64,000 bases of DNA from Microtetraspora malaysiensis. GTDB lineage: Bacteria > Actinomycetota > Actinomycetes > Streptosporangiales > Streptosporangiaceae. Shown here in pieces: positions 25,543 to 34,432 of this stretch (positions are counted from its first letter, which is position 1; the number at the start of each line of letters is the position of its first letter). The translations under genes were made by a program, and so were the position numbers. Below the pieces are notes generated by a model, which was given only the letters and a program-made list of their open reading frames with translations, searched no databases and was not told the origin of the DNA. The DNA lies in the NCBI RefSeq assembly GCF_001528665.1, contig NZ_BBYJ01000007.1:1-64000 (forward strand), written 5' to 3'.

Positions 25543-26883
25543 ATGACACCTGAAGAGATCGAGAGCGCCGTCGAGGCCGGCATGCCGCGGGCCGTGGAGG
25601 ATCTCACGCGACTCGCCGCCATCCCGTCCGTGGCGTTCCCCGGCCACCCCGACGAGCCGGTGCTCGCCGCCGCGGCGCTGACCGAGGAGCTGCTGCGCGA
25701 GGCGGGCCTGCCGCACGTGCGTCAGATCCCGGTCGAGGGCAGCTTCCCCGCCGTGTACGCGGAGGCGCCCGCCCCGCCCGGCGCGCCCACTGTGCTGCTG
25801 TACGCGCACTACGACGTGCAGCCGGCGGGCGACCTCGCCCTGTGGCGTACCCCGCCGTTCGAGCCGACGCTGATCGACGGCGCGCTGTACGGCAGGGGCA
25901 CCGCCGACGACAAGAGCGGTGTGATCGCGCACGTGGCGGCACTGCGCGCGTTCGGGGGTGACTTCCCGGTCGGCGTCAAGGTCATCGTCGAGGGCCAGGA
26001 GGAGTACGCCGGGGAGCGCCTGGAGGACTTCGTCGAGGCCAACCCCGAGCTGGTCCGGGCCGACGCGATCGTGGTCGCCGACTGCGGCAACCCGCGCGTG
26101 GGCGACCCGGCCCTGACGACGACGCTGCGCGGGATGGCCGCCTTCACCGTGGAAGTGCGCACCCTGCGCGAGGCCGTGCACAGCGGCGCGTTCGGCGGCG
26201 CCGCCCCGGACGCCCTCACCGCCCTCATGCGGATGCTGTCCGCGCTGCACGACGAGCGGGGCGACGTACGCGTCCCCGGCCTGCCGCAGGGCACGTTCGA
26301 GGGCGACTCGGACGAGACCGAGGAGGAGTTCCGCGCCACGGCGGGCGTGCTCGACGGCGTCTCGCTGGTCGGTTCCGGCTCGCTGGCCGACCGCCTCTGC
26401 GCGTCGTACGCGATCACGGTCACCGGGTTGGACGTGCCGACCGTGTCGGGCGCCGTCAACGCGGTGCAGCCGACGGCGCGGGCCCGGGTCACGGTCCGGA
26501 TCCCGCCCAGCGGCGACCCGAAGGCCGCGCTCGACGACGTGACCGGCTTCCTCCAGAAGGTCGCGCCGTGGGGCGCCGAGGTGACGTTCGACGACCTCGT
26601 CACCGGCTCCGGCTTCCTGGCCGGCGGCGGCGGCCGGGCGCGGGCCGCCGTCAGCACGGCGATGGAGCGGGCCTTCGGCCGTCCGCCGCGGGACGTTGGC
26701 CAGGGCGGCTCGATCCCGCTGGTCGCCAAGCTGGCCGGGCTGTTCCCCGAGGCCGAGATCCTGCTGTACGGCGCCGAGGACGGCGAGGCGTCGATCCACG
26801 CCCCGAACGAGCGGCTGGTCGTCGACGAGCTGCGCAAGGTCATCGCCACCGAGGCGCTCTTCCTGGCGAGCTACGGCGCCTGA
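25543..26883 (+). CDS. M20 family metallopeptidase (dipeptidase type)
   Basis: 446 residues from ATG 25543 (GAGGGGA upstream). Di-zinc peptidase of the CNDP/M20 dipeptidase subgroup. Metal ligands and catalytic residues: YAHYDVQP (His, catalytic Asp), GRGTADDKSG (bridging Asp), VEGQEEYAG (catalytic Glu and ligand), IVVADCG and the late NERLVVDEL with SIHAPNE (final His). A dimerisation/lid domain lies between (about 195-320, starting REAVHSGAFGGAAPDALTAL). Cytoplasmic; probably cleaves dipeptides or N-acylated amino acids. It is divergent from the aminotransferase gene and ends before a classic terminator. Confidence 0.93.
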   Translation: MTPEEIESAVEAGMPRAVEDLTRLAAIPSVAFPGHPDEPVLAAAALTEELLREAGLPHVRQIPVEGSFPAVYAEAPAPPGAPTVLLYAHYDVQPAGDLALWRTPPFEPTLIDGALYGRGTADDKSGVIAHVAALRAFGGDFPVGVKVIVEGQEEYAGERLEDFVEANPELVRADAIVVADCGNPRVGDPALTTTLRGMAAFTVEVRTLREAVHSGAFGGAAPDALTALMRMLSALHDERGDVRVPGLPQGTFEGDSDETEEEFRATAGVLDGVSLVGSGSLADRLCASYAITVTGLDVPTVSGAVNAVQPTARARVTVRIPPSGDPKAALDDVTGFLQKVAPWGAEVTFDDLVTGSGFLAGGGGRARAAVSTAMERAFGRPPRDVGQGGSIPLVAKLAGLFPEAEILLYGAEDGEASIHAPNERLVVDELRKVIATEALFLASYGA

Positions 26884-26903
26884 CGGCGCTTCCCGCACGC
26901 AAT

Positions 26904-26948
26904 ACGGCCGTGCGGTCTCCATCCCCGGGGGCCGCACGGCCGTTTTTC
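26904..26948 (+). terminator. Rho-independent terminator
   Basis: ACGGCCGTGCGG (26904-26915) pairs with CCGCACGGCCGT (26932-26943), followed by TTTTT. It closes the M20 peptidase gene and isolates it from the YhgE operon. Confidence 0.9.
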
Positions 26949-26977
26949 GTGTGGGCGTATGATGAGTCCCGATTTGT

Positions 26978-26991
26978 ACTGACTGGTCAGT
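26978..26991. promoter_or_regulatory. TetR-type operator ACTGACTGGTCAGT
   Basis: Inverted repeat ACTGAC-TG-GTCAGT, a form common for AcrR/QacR-like TetR operators, 31 bases before the first gene of the YhgE operon. The TetR gene is the last gene of the same operon, so autoregulation with derepression on ligand binding is the simplest reading. Confidence 0.7.
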
Positions 26992-27022
26992 TCAATAGAT
27001 CGATTCGCGAGGAGGCAGGACC

Positions 27023-27676
27023 GTGGTGTTCCCGGGTGTCGAGGTCGTGGCGAAGGACCTCACGCTGAAGGGCGAGCACGGGCCGGTCTACTCCGGCGTG
27101 TCCCTCACGGCGGAACCGGGCAGCCTGACCGCCGTCGTGGGGGCGGCGGGCAGCGGGCGGACCGCGCTCCTGCTGACCCTCGCCGGGCGGATGAAACCCT
27201 CCTCCGGCTCGCTGTCCGTCGGCGGGCAGAGCGCGATCCGGCGCATCCAGCGGATCGCCGCGCTCGGCCTGATCTCCGACGTGAACGACCTCGACGGCGC
27301 GCTGTCCGTACGCGAGCACCTGCACGAGCGGCTCGGGCCGTGGGGCCCGCCGTGGCGCAGGCGGCTCACCCGCTCCGCCGAGGAGGCGCTCGCGGAGGCC
27401 GGGCTCGACCTGTCCGCCCTGCCCGGCGGCGAGCGCGCCCTGGTCCGGGCGCTGACCCGCGACCAGGCGGTCCGTCTCGGGATCGCGCTCGCCCTGCTCG
27501 ACCGGCCGGGCCTGCTCCTGGTCGACGACCTCGACCTCGGGCTCCCCGAGGAACGCGGCGACGAGCTCTGGCGGACCCTGCGCGACCTCTCCAGCGCCGG
27601 CCTCACCGTCGTCGCCTCCTGCACCGGCCCGGCCCTCGCCGGGCGCCACGCCGACACCGTCACAGAACTTTCGTGA
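27023..27676 (+). CDS. Degenerate ABC ATPase-like subunit of the YhgE/Pip exporter
   Basis: 217 residues, GTG with GGAGG ten bases upstream. ABC-ATPase fold but altered motifs: Walker A is GAAGSGRT with Arg46 where Lys is normal; Walker B is LLLVDDLDLG with Asp169 in place of the catalytic Glu; the signature is LPGGERALVRAL, not LSGGQ. An H-loop His is not obvious. I recall Arg-type P-loops in relatives next to YhgE genes, so the change may be ancestral and not decay. Expected role: cytoplasmic partner of the large membrane protein encoded next, as a weak or regulatory ATPase. The gene overlaps or abuts the next. Confidence 0.85.
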   Translation: MVFPGVEVVAKDLTLKGEHGPVYSGVSLTAEPGSLTAVVGAAGSGRTALLLTLAGRMKPSSGSLSVGGQSAIRRIQRIAALGLISDVNDLDGALSVREHLHERLGPWGPPWRRRLTRSAEEALAEAGLDLSALPGGERALVRALTRDQAVRLGIALALLDRPGLLLVDDLDLGLPEERGDELWRTLRDLSSAGLTVVASCTGPALAGRHADTVTELS

Positions 27677-27687
27677 GGATCTCCCCC

Positions 27688-30024
27688 GTGAAGCCGCTCC
27701 CCCTGCACCTCGGCCGACTCGAGCTGCGCCGGTTCACCCGGTCCCGGCTGACCCGGGCCGCGCTGGTGGGCGTCGTCATGCTGCCCCTGCTGTACGCCGG
27801 GCTCTACCTGTGGTCGTTCTGGGACCCGCAGGGCAACCTGAAGAACATCCCCGTCGCCCTCGTGGTCGAGGACCAGCCGGCGACCACGGACGGCAAGACC
27901 GTCGACGCCGGGCGCGACCTGGCCCGCGAGCTCGAAGAGCGCGAGGTCTTCTCCTGGCACCGCACGGACACCGCCGGCGCCGATCAGGGCATGCGCGACG
28001 GCACGTACTACCTGTCGCTGACGATCCCGCGCGACTTCAGCGCCAACCTCACCTCGCCGTCCGGCGACGGGCAGCCGCGCCCGGCCCTGCTCGGCGTCCG
28101 CGTCGACACCGGGCGCAGCTACATCATGCGGACCATCTCCGACGCCGTGTTCGACGAGGTGAAGGCGGCCGCCGACCGCACCGCGGTCAAGGGGTACCTC
28201 GACCAGATCTTCCTGTCCTTCGCCGACCTGCACGACGCGACCGCGAAGGCGGCCGACGGCGCCGACCGGCTCCACGACGGCTCCACGACCGCCCAGAAGG
28301 GCGCGATCAAGCTGGACAAGGGACTCGGCAGCGCGCAGACCGCCGTGCGCAAGCTCTCCACCGGCGCGACCACGCTCCAGGACGGCTCGGGCACGCTGGC
28401 CCGGGGCCTGGGCGAGGCGTACAAGGGATCGACCAAACTGGCGGGCGGCCTGGCCACGGCCGGCAAGGGCGTGGGCGAGCTGCGCGGCGGCCTGGCCGCC
28501 CTCGACAAGGGCGCGGCGAAGCTCGCCGAGGGCAACCGGCAGGCGTACGAGAACGTGCACGCGCTGGCCCCGAAGATCAACCAGGCGGCGGACAAGTACG
28601 TCCCGATCCTGAAGGAGAACGGCCCGGCCATCCGGTCGGCGGCGCTGTCTGTCGCGAAGGGCGCCGACACGATCGCGAACGCGCTCGGCGACCTGCCCGA
28701 CTCCGTGCGGAACCAGGCCGGGCAGGCGCAGCGCGACCTGAGGGCGGTCGAGCGGTGGCTGAACACCCACCCCGACGCCGACCCGGAGCTGCGTTCCCTC
28801 GTCGGCCAGGCGTCCGGCTCGGCGGGCGAGCTGGCGAGCACGGCCGGCCGCCTGCGGGACAAGGTCGCCGCCCAGTCCGGCGCGGTGGACGACCTCGCCG
28901 CGAAGGCCCGCGCCCTCGCGTCCGACGCCCGCGCGCTCGCCGACGCCGCGCCCGCCCTCGGCGGCAGGCTGGAGAAGGCCAAGGACGACTTCAACACGCT
29001 GGACTCCGGGCTCAAGCAGCTCGCCAAGGGCGCCTCCGACCTGCACGACGGCACCGGAAAGGCGTTGAAGGGGGCCACCTCGCTCGCCGGCGGCGTCGGC
29101 GAGCTGCGCGGCGGCGCGGGCACCCTGTCGGACGGCCTGCGCCGGCTCGACAGCGGCGCCAAGCAGCTGACCGCCGGTCTCGGCACGCTCGCCTCCGGGG
29201 CGGGCAAGCTCGGCGACGGCATCGGCGAGCTGCGCGGCGGCGCCGGCCAGCTCGGCTCGGGCCTGGGCGAGCTGGCCGACGGCTCCGGCGAGCTTGCCGC
29301 CAAGCTCGGCGACGGCGCGGCGCAGATCCCCTCCTACGGCGCCGGCGAGCGCGACAGCCGTACCGAGGTGATGAGCGAGCCGGTGCGGGTGTCCACCGAG
29401 GTGGACAACGAGGTGCCCAACTACGGCACCGGCTTCGCGCCGTTCTTCCTGCCGCTCGCGCTGTGGGTTGGGGCGATGGTGACGTACATGGTGCTGCGGC
29501 CGGTCAACCCACGGATGCTCGCCGGCTCCGCCCCGGCCTGGCGCACGGCCCTCGCGGGCTGGCTGCCCGGCGTGGCGATGGGCGCGCTGCAGGTCGGGGT
29601 GCTGCTCGCCGTACTGCGGTTCGGCCTGGGCATGGAGGCCCGGCACTGGGCCGGCGCGGCCGCGTTCCTGCTGCTCACGGTGGCGGCTTTCCTCGCGATC
29701 GTGCAGGCGGTGAACGCGCTCGTCGGGCCGCCCGGACGGGTGCTGGTGCTGGCGCTGCTGATGCTGCAGCTCACCTCGGCCGCCGGGACGTACCCGATCG
29801 AGACCTCGCCCGGGTTCTTCCAGACCATCTCCCCCTGGCTGCCGATGAGCTGGGTGGTCGCGGGGATGCGGCGGCTGATCAGTGGCGGCGACACGATCAT
29901 CGTGTGGCAGGCTTGCGGAGTGCTTTCCCTCTTCGTCGTCGCCGGCCTCGCGCTGACCATGCTCGCGGTGCGCAAGGGCCGTACCTGGACCATGCGCAGG
30001 CTCAAGCCGGAGCTGGCGCTGTGA
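27688..30024 (+). CDS. YhgE/Pip domain membrane protein (ABC-2 type exporter)
   Basis: 778 residues. One N-terminal membrane helix (about 20-42), a long outer region, then five or six C-terminal helices from about residue 580. The outer region starts with a folded part (NIPVALVVEDQPATTDGKTVDAG, YYLSLTIPRDFSANL) and continues as heptad/undecad repeats rich in GaxxLxxG (ADGADRLHDG, GATTLQDGSGTLARGL, AKLGDGIGELRGGAGQL), the hallmark of YhgE/phage-infection proteins. These form long coiled-coil stalks. Start: GTG 27688 has GAGG nine bases upstream; GTG 27673, overlapping the previous stop, is possible. Probably exports an antimicrobial or lipid-like compound. Confidence 0.92.
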   Translation: MKPLPLHLGRLELRRFTRSRLTRAALVGVVMLPLLYAGLYLWSFWDPQGNLKNIPVALVVEDQPATTDGKTVDAGRDLARELEEREVFSWHRTDTAGADQGMRDGTYYLSLTIPRDFSANLTSPSGDGQPRPALLGVRVDTGRSYIMRTISDAVFDEVKAAADRTAVKGYLDQIFLSFADLHDATAKAADGADRLHDGSTTAQKGAIKLDKGLGSAQTAVRKLSTGATTLQDGSGTLARGLGEAYKGSTKLAGGLATAGKGVGELRGGLAALDKGAAKLAEGNRQAYENVHALAPKINQAADKYVPILKENGPAIRSAALSVAKGADTIANALGDLPDSVRNQAGQAQRDLRAVERWLNTHPDADPELRSLVGQASGSAGELASTAGRLRDKVAAQSGAVDDLAAKARALASDARALADAAPALGGRLEKAKDDFNTLDSGLKQLAKGASDLHDGTGKALKGATSLAGGVGELRGGAGTLSDGLRRLDSGAKQLTAGLGTLASGAGKLGDGIGELRGGAGQLGSGLGELADGSGELAAKLGDGAAQIPSYGAGERDSRTEVMSEPVRVSTEVDNEVPNYGTGFAPFFLPLALWVGAMVTYMVLRPVNPRMLAGSAPAWRTALAGWLPGVAMGALQVGVLLAVLRFGLGMEARHWAGAAAFLLLTVAAFLAIVQAVNALVGPPGRVLVLALLMLQLTSAAGTYPIETSPGFFQTISPWLPMSWVVAGMRRLISGGDTIIVWQACGVLSLFVVAGLALTMLAVRKGRTWTMRRLKPELAL

Positions 30025-30605
30025 CCCGCGAGGACACCCGGAACCGGCTCTTCCGGTCGGCGGTCGAACTGATCGCCGAGCAGGGGTTCTCCGGCACGAC
30101 GGTCGACGCCATCGCCGAACGGGCGGGTGTGGCCAAGGGCACCGTGTTCTACAACTTCGGCAGCAAGGACGCCCTGTTCGCCGCCCTCCTCGACCACGGG
30201 ATCGGGCGGCTCAGCACGTCCCTGGCGGAGGCGGCCGAGGCGGCGGGCGGGCCGGCCGCCCCGCTGGCCCGGCTCGACGCGGTCGTGCTGGCGCAGCTCC
30301 GCTTCCTCGACGAGTACGGGCCGTTCGCCCGCGTGCTGTTCGGCGAGATGTGGCGCACGGCCTGGCAGGACGCGGTCGTGCGGCTCCGCGAGGACGCGCT
30401 CGGCGTCTACGAGCGCATCCTCGCGGACGCGGTCGCCGCCGGGGAGCTGCGTGCGGACTTCGACACCGGGACCGCGGCCACCGCGCTGTTCGGCATGGTG
30501 CTGACGGTCTCGATCGAGCGGCGGGTGCTGCGTCCCGAGCGCCCGCTGGAGGAGGTCCACGCCACGCTGGTCGAGCTGATCCACGGCCGGGTGACCCGCG
30601 GCTGA
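30021..30605 (+). CDS. TetR/AcrR-family regulator of the YhgE operon
   Basis: 194 residues, GTG start overlapping the exporter stop (GTGA). The N-terminal helix-turn-helix is clear: TRNRLFRSAVELIAEQGFSG, TVDAIAERAGVAKGTVFYNFGSKDALF. The C-terminal ligand domain is helical with RVLFGEMWRTAWQDAVVRL and ends EVHATLVELIHGRVTRG. Last gene of the operon; the palindrome at 26978-26991 upstream of the operon is its probable site. Confidence 0.94.
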   Translation: MTREDTRNRLFRSAVELIAEQGFSGTTVDAIAERAGVAKGTVFYNFGSKDALFAALLDHGIGRLSTSLAEAAEAAGGPAAPLARLDAVVLAQLRFLDEYGPFARVLFGEMWRTAWQDAVVRLREDALGVYERILADAVAAGELRADFDTGTAATALFGMVLTVSIERRVLRPERPLEEVHATLVELIHGRVTRG

Positions 30606-30760
30606 CGTCACGCGTGCCGCGTTGTCGGTGACCAAATCGGTCGAAGCGGGTTAGCCCCCCGAGACGATCTGCAACTAACGTAGTTCGCCGTTCGTCAGCA
30701 TAGGCGGCGACCTCAACCGCCGGATCGAGGTCGTGGCCCGCCTTCCCCCACGGAGGACGC
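30606..30760. promoter_or_regulatory. Upstream region of the SBP-vWA gene
   Basis: 155 bases without a gene; it should hold the promoter for the SBP-vWA gene. I see no distinctive repeat or hexamer pair. Confidence 0.3.
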
Positions 30761-32593
30761 GTGTACCAGCCCCAGCAGCCGAGGCGACGTCGCAGCTTCG
30801 CTCCGTTCATCGTCGCGATCATCCTCGCGGGCGCCCTGATCGTCGGACTGAAACTCTTCTTCGGCGGGGACGTGAGCTTCGGCGGGGGCGGCGGTGACGG
30901 GGGCGGCGACGGCACCGGTCAGAAGCTCGCCTGCGGCGACGGCGGCACGTCCGTGACGGTCGCCGCCTCCAGTGAGAAGGCCGAGCTGCTCCGGGAGATG
31001 GCGAACCGCTACAACGGCCGCGAGGTCGGCGGCCGCTGCGTGGACGTGGTGGTCACGTCCAAGCCGTCCGGCGGCGCGATGCAGGCCCTCGCCCGGGGCT
31101 GGAACACCGAGCAGGACGGCCCGAAGCCGGACGTGTGGACCCCGGCCGGCACCGGCTGGATCACCCTGCTGCAACAGCGCGCCGAGGGGGCGGACAAGGG
31201 GCAGCTCGTCTCCGGGGACAACCCGTCGCTCGCCACGACCCCGCTCGTCATCGCCATGCCCAAGCCGATGGCGCAGGCGCTCGGCTGGCCGGGCAAGCAG
31301 CTCGGCTGGTCGGACATCCTCGACCTCGCCAACGACCCCAAGGGCTGGGCGAAGTACGGCCACCCCGAGTGGGGGCCGTTCCGGCTCGGCAAGACCAACC
31401 CCGAGTTCTCGACCGCCGGCCTGAACGCCACCGTCGGCGCGTACTTCGCGGCCACCGGCCTCTCCGGCGACCTGTCGGAGAAGAACGTCTCCGACCCCGC
31501 CACCCGGCGGTTCGTCCAGGGCGTCGAGCGGTCGATCGTCCACTACGGCGACACCACGCTGACCTTCCTCGCGAACCTCCAGCACGCCGACGACCAGGGC
31601 GCGGCGATGTCGTACATCTCGGCCGTGACCGTCGAGGAGAAGTCGGTCTGGGACTACAACCAGGGCAATCCGAGCGGCGACCCGAAGACCCTCGGCGACC
31701 ACCCGAAGCCGAAGGTGCCGCTGGTGGCGATCTATCCCAAGGAGGGCACGCTCTTCTCGGACAACCCGTACGCGGTGCTGTCCTGGGCGGGCGACGAGAA
31801 GCGCGCCGCCGCGCTCGACTTCCTGAAGTTCCTGCACGAGGACGAGCAGCAGAAGAAGTTCGCGTCGTACGCCTTCCGCTCGGCCGACGGCAAGCCGGGT
31901 GAGCTGATCTCCGCCGCGAACGGGCTGGACCCGAAGCAGCCCGCGACCACGCTCAGCGTCCCGATCCCGAACGTGCTGGACAAGACGCTCAAGAGCTGGG
32001 CCCAGCTGCGCAAGCCGGCCAACGTGCTGATCGTCATGGACACCTCCGGCTCGATGGGCGCCGAGGTGTCCGGGACCGGCAAGACCAAGCTCGACCTCGC
32101 CCGCGAGGCCGCGATCAACGCGCTGCCCCAGTTCGGCCCGAACGACCGGGTCGGCCTGTGGATGTTCTCCCTCAACCAGGGCGGCGGCAAGGACTACCTC
32201 GAACTCGCCCCCATCGCCAAGAACAACAAGAAGACCCTGGAGATCAAGCTGAACGGCCTCATCCCGAACGGCGGGACCGGCCTGTACGACACCACGCTCG
32301 CGTCGTACCAGCACGTGATGTCGCACCGGCAGGGCGACGCGATCAACGCGGTCGTCTTCCTGACGGACGGCAAGAACGAGGACAACAACTCGATCTCGCT
32401 GAACACGCTGATCTCCAAGCTGCGCACGGAGGCCGGGCAGGACACGGTCCGCGTGTTCACGATCGCCTACGGCTCGGACGCCGACCTGGAGACGCTCAAG
32501 AAGATCTCCCAGACCACGGACGCCGCGGCCTACGACTCCCGCAAGGCCGGGAGCATCGACGACGTCTTCACCGCTGTGATCTCCAACTTCTGA
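30761..32593 (+). CDS. Membrane-anchored substrate-binding plus von Willebrand A domain protein
   Basis: 610 residues, GTG with GGAGG upstream. Basic N-terminus, one membrane anchor (about 14-34), Gly-rich linker, then a periplasmic-binding-type domain (about 55-400; VTVAASSEKAELLREMANRY, PDVWTPAGTGWITLL, LVIAMPKPMAQALGW), then a vWA domain (about 415-610) with an intact MIDAS: DTSGSMG, the Thr in NGGTGLYDTT and the Asp in FLTDGKNEDN. So it is exported and tethered, with a ligand-binding and a metal-dependent adhesion module. Function unknown; related proteins occur widely in actinomycetes. It is followed after 15 bases by a coiled-coil protein gene. Confidence 0.88.
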   Translation: MYQPQQPRRRRSFAPFIVAIILAGALIVGLKLFFGGDVSFGGGGGDGGGDGTGQKLACGDGGTSVTVAASSEKAELLREMANRYNGREVGGRCVDVVVTSKPSGGAMQALARGWNTEQDGPKPDVWTPAGTGWITLLQQRAEGADKGQLVSGDNPSLATTPLVIAMPKPMAQALGWPGKQLGWSDILDLANDPKGWAKYGHPEWGPFRLGKTNPEFSTAGLNATVGAYFAATGLSGDLSEKNVSDPATRRFVQGVERSIVHYGDTTLTFLANLQHADDQGAAMSYISAVTVEEKSVWDYNQGNPSGDPKTLGDHPKPKVPLVAIYPKEGTLFSDNPYAVLSWAGDEKRAAALDFLKFLHEDEQQKKFASYAFRSADGKPGELISAANGLDPKQPATTLSVPIPNVLDKTLKSWAQLRKPANVLIVMDTSGSMGAEVSGTGKTKLDLAREAAINALPQFGPNDRVGLWMFSLNQGGGKDYLELAPIAKNNKKTLEIKLNGLIPNGGTGLYDTTLASYQHVMSHRQGDAINAVVFLTDGKNEDNNSISLNTLISKLRTEAGQDTVRVFTIAYGSDADLETLKKISQTTDAAAYDSRKAGSIDDVFTAVISNF

Positions 32594-32608
32594 GTCAGGA
32601 GCCCTCCC

Positions 32609-33358
32609 GTGTCCCGTTTCACCGACGAGCTCCGCGACCCCTGGGGGCTCCTCATCGGCGCCACCGCGGGCGGGGCCGCCTGGGCCGTCAACGTGCCCCC
32701 CGCCGCCGCGGCGGGCGTCGGGGTCGCGGTGTGGCTGGCCAAGTCGTTCGCCTCCGCGTGGGTGTCCACGGGCGGCGAACGCCGCCGGGACGAGCCGGAG
32801 CCGCCGCCGGTCACCAAGGGCAGCCCGGAGGAGGGGTGGCTGCGGCGGGCCGAGCGGGCCGCCCGCTCGTTCGCGGACCTGACCGCCTCGATGCGCGGCC
32901 AGATCCTGCTCGACCGGATCGCCGCGATGGCGCCGCAGGTCGACGACACCGTCGCGACGCTCCGGCGGCTCGCCGGGCAGGCCTCGGTCACCGGCGCCGC
33001 GCTGGCCCGCTTCGACCCGCGCCGGCTCAGGCAGGAGCGCGCGCGGCTCGACCAGGCCCGCCGGGCGGCCACGCCGGACGTCGCGGGCGAACTGGACCGG
33101 TCGATCGCCGCGCTGAACGCGCAGCAGGAGGTGTTGGACCGGCTGACGGCCGCGCGCGGCCGGGTCCTGGCCCGCCTGGAGTCCGGCGCGATCAGCCTGG
33201 AGGGCCTGGTGGCGCGGGTGATCGAGATGTCGGCGATGACCGCCACCTCGGCGGTGGACGGCGGCACGGCGGCGCTCGACGAGCTGACCTCCGAGCTGGA
33301 ACTCACCCGGCAGAGCCTGCGCGAGGTCGAGGAGGCCACCCGCGGCGACCTCGGTTAG
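32609..33358 (+). CDS. Coiled-coil protein with N-terminal membrane segments, partner of SBP-vWA protein
   Basis: 249 residues, GTG with AGGAG eight bases upstream, 15 bases after the SBP-vWA gene, so co-transcribed. Residues 10-50 are hydrophobic (LLIGATAGGAAWAVNVPPAA, GVGVAVWLAKSFASAWV), probably one or two membrane helices. The rest is highly charged helix (RRLRQERARLDQARRAA, SIAALNAQQEVLDRLTAARG), predicted coiled coil facing the cytoplasm. I do not recognise the family. Its stop overlaps that of the convergent threonine dehydratase gene by four bases. A structural or regulatory partner of the vWA protein is the natural guess. Confidence 0.8.
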   Translation: MSRFTDELRDPWGLLIGATAGGAAWAVNVPPAAAAGVGVAVWLAKSFASAWVSTGGERRRDEPEPPPVTKGSPEEGWLRRAERAARSFADLTASMRGQILLDRIAAMAPQVDDTVATLRRLAGQASVTGAALARFDPRRLRQERARLDQARRAATPDVAGELDRSIAALNAQQEVLDRLTAARGRVLARLESGAISLEGLVARVIEMSAMTATSAVDGGTAALDELTSELELTRQSLREVEEATRGDLG

Positions 33359-34329
33359 CGGGGCCGGTTCGGTTCCGGGTCTCGGTCAGCTGGCAGCAGG
33401 CGGGCGAGCTCGGCGGGACCCGCGTTGGCCCCCGTACAGACCACGGCGACCTTCCGCCCGGCGAACTCGTCGCGGCGGGCGAGCAGCCCGGCCAGCGCGG
33501 CGGCGCCCGCCCCCTCCGACAGGGTGTGCGCGTGGGTGAGCAGCAGGCGCTGCGCCGCGTGGATCTCGTCGTCGCCGACCAGCGTGAAGTCCGAGAGGTC
33601 CGCGCGCATGATGTCCTGGGTCAGGGCGAAGGCCGACCCGGTGGCCAGCCCGTCGACCGTCGTCTTCACCGGCCGCTGCACGGCCTCGCCGAGACGCCAC
33701 GAGTCGTGGGCCGCGGGCGCCTGCGCCGACTGGACCGCGATGACCCGGCAGCCGGGCGCGACGGCCCGCGCGACCACGCAGGCGGCCGCCGCGCCGGTGC
33801 CCGCTCCGACCGGGACGAAGATCGCGTCAAGGTCGGGCCGCCCGGCGAGGATCTCCAGGTAGAGCGTGCCGACCCCGGCGATGATGTCCGGCTCGTCCGC
33901 CGGGCTGATCAGCCGCGCCCCCTGCCGCACGGCGCTCTCCCGCGCGTGCCCGGCCGCCTCCACCATGGTCGCGCCGGCGATCTCGACGGTCGCGCCGAGG
34001 GCCTCCACCGCCGCGACCTTGGCCGGGTTGGGGTTCTCCGGCATCACGATGGAACAGGGGACGCCGAACAGCCGCGCGGCGTACGCCACGGACTGGGCGT
34101 GGTTGCCGGTGGAGTACGTCAGCACGCCCGTCGATCGATCGTCCATCCGGGCCAGCAGCGTGATGCCGCCGCGGACCTTGAACGCGCCGGTCGGCTGGAC
34201 GTTCTCGTGCTTGACGTGCACCTCGGCCCCGGCGACCGCGTTCAGCACGGGATAGGACCACATCGGCGTCTCGGGCAGGTGGGGGGCGAGCAGCGTCCGG
34301 GCGCGCAGGACATCGCGAAGATCTGTCAT
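33355..34329 (-). CDS. Threonine/serine dehydratase (fold type II PLP enzyme)
   Basis: 324 residues from ATG 34329 (GGAG upstream; ATG 34359 is less likely). It should deaminate threonine or serine to 2-oxobutyrate or pyruvate, or act on a hydroxylated relative. PLP Lys in PTGAFKVRGG (about 49), phosphate-binding loop VPVGAGTGAAAA, YSTGNHAQSVAYAA (substrate Asn) and CTGANAG near the end. It lacks a C-terminal ACT domain, so it is the catabolic/unregulated form. Divergent from a LysR-family regulator, the usual control arrangement. Confidence 0.92.
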   Translation of the reverse strand: MTDLRDVLRARTLLAPHLPETPMWSYPVLNAVAGAEVHVKHENVQPTGAFKVRGGITLLARMDDRSTGVLTYSTGNHAQSVAYAARLFGVPCSIVMPENPNPAKVAAVEALGATVEIAGATMVEAAGHARESAVRQGARLISPADEPDIIAGVGTLYLEILAGRPDLDAIFVPVGAGTGAAAACVVARAVAPGCRVIAVQSAQAPAAHDSWRLGEAVQRPVKTTVDGLATGSAFALTQDIMRADLSDFTLVGDDEIHAAQRLLLTHAHTLSEGAGAAALAGLLARRDEFAGRKVAVVCTGANAGPAELARLLPADRDPEPNRPR

Positions 34330-34386
34330 GCGCTCCAGGGTCGCGGGCCCGGCATTCATCAGTCCAACAGAGATTTTCGCGGTTTC

Positions 34387-34405
34387 ATATAAATGGTGTT
34401 GATAT
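34387..34405. promoter_or_regulatory. LysR-type binding box between dehydratase and regulator genes
   Basis: ATAT-N11-ATAT (34387-34390 and 34402-34405) contains the T-N11-A core expected for LysR regulators and is the only AT-rich palindromic element in the 103-base divergent gap. Confidence 0.55.
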
Positions 34406-34432
34406 TTCCATCGGGTCCGCGAGGGGGCGACG

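Noticed and set aside
27088-29646. Long minus-strand open frame opposite the YhgE gene
   Set aside because: It only reflects the repetitive coding of the stalk; no family resemblance, and its end overlaps the real ATPase gene.
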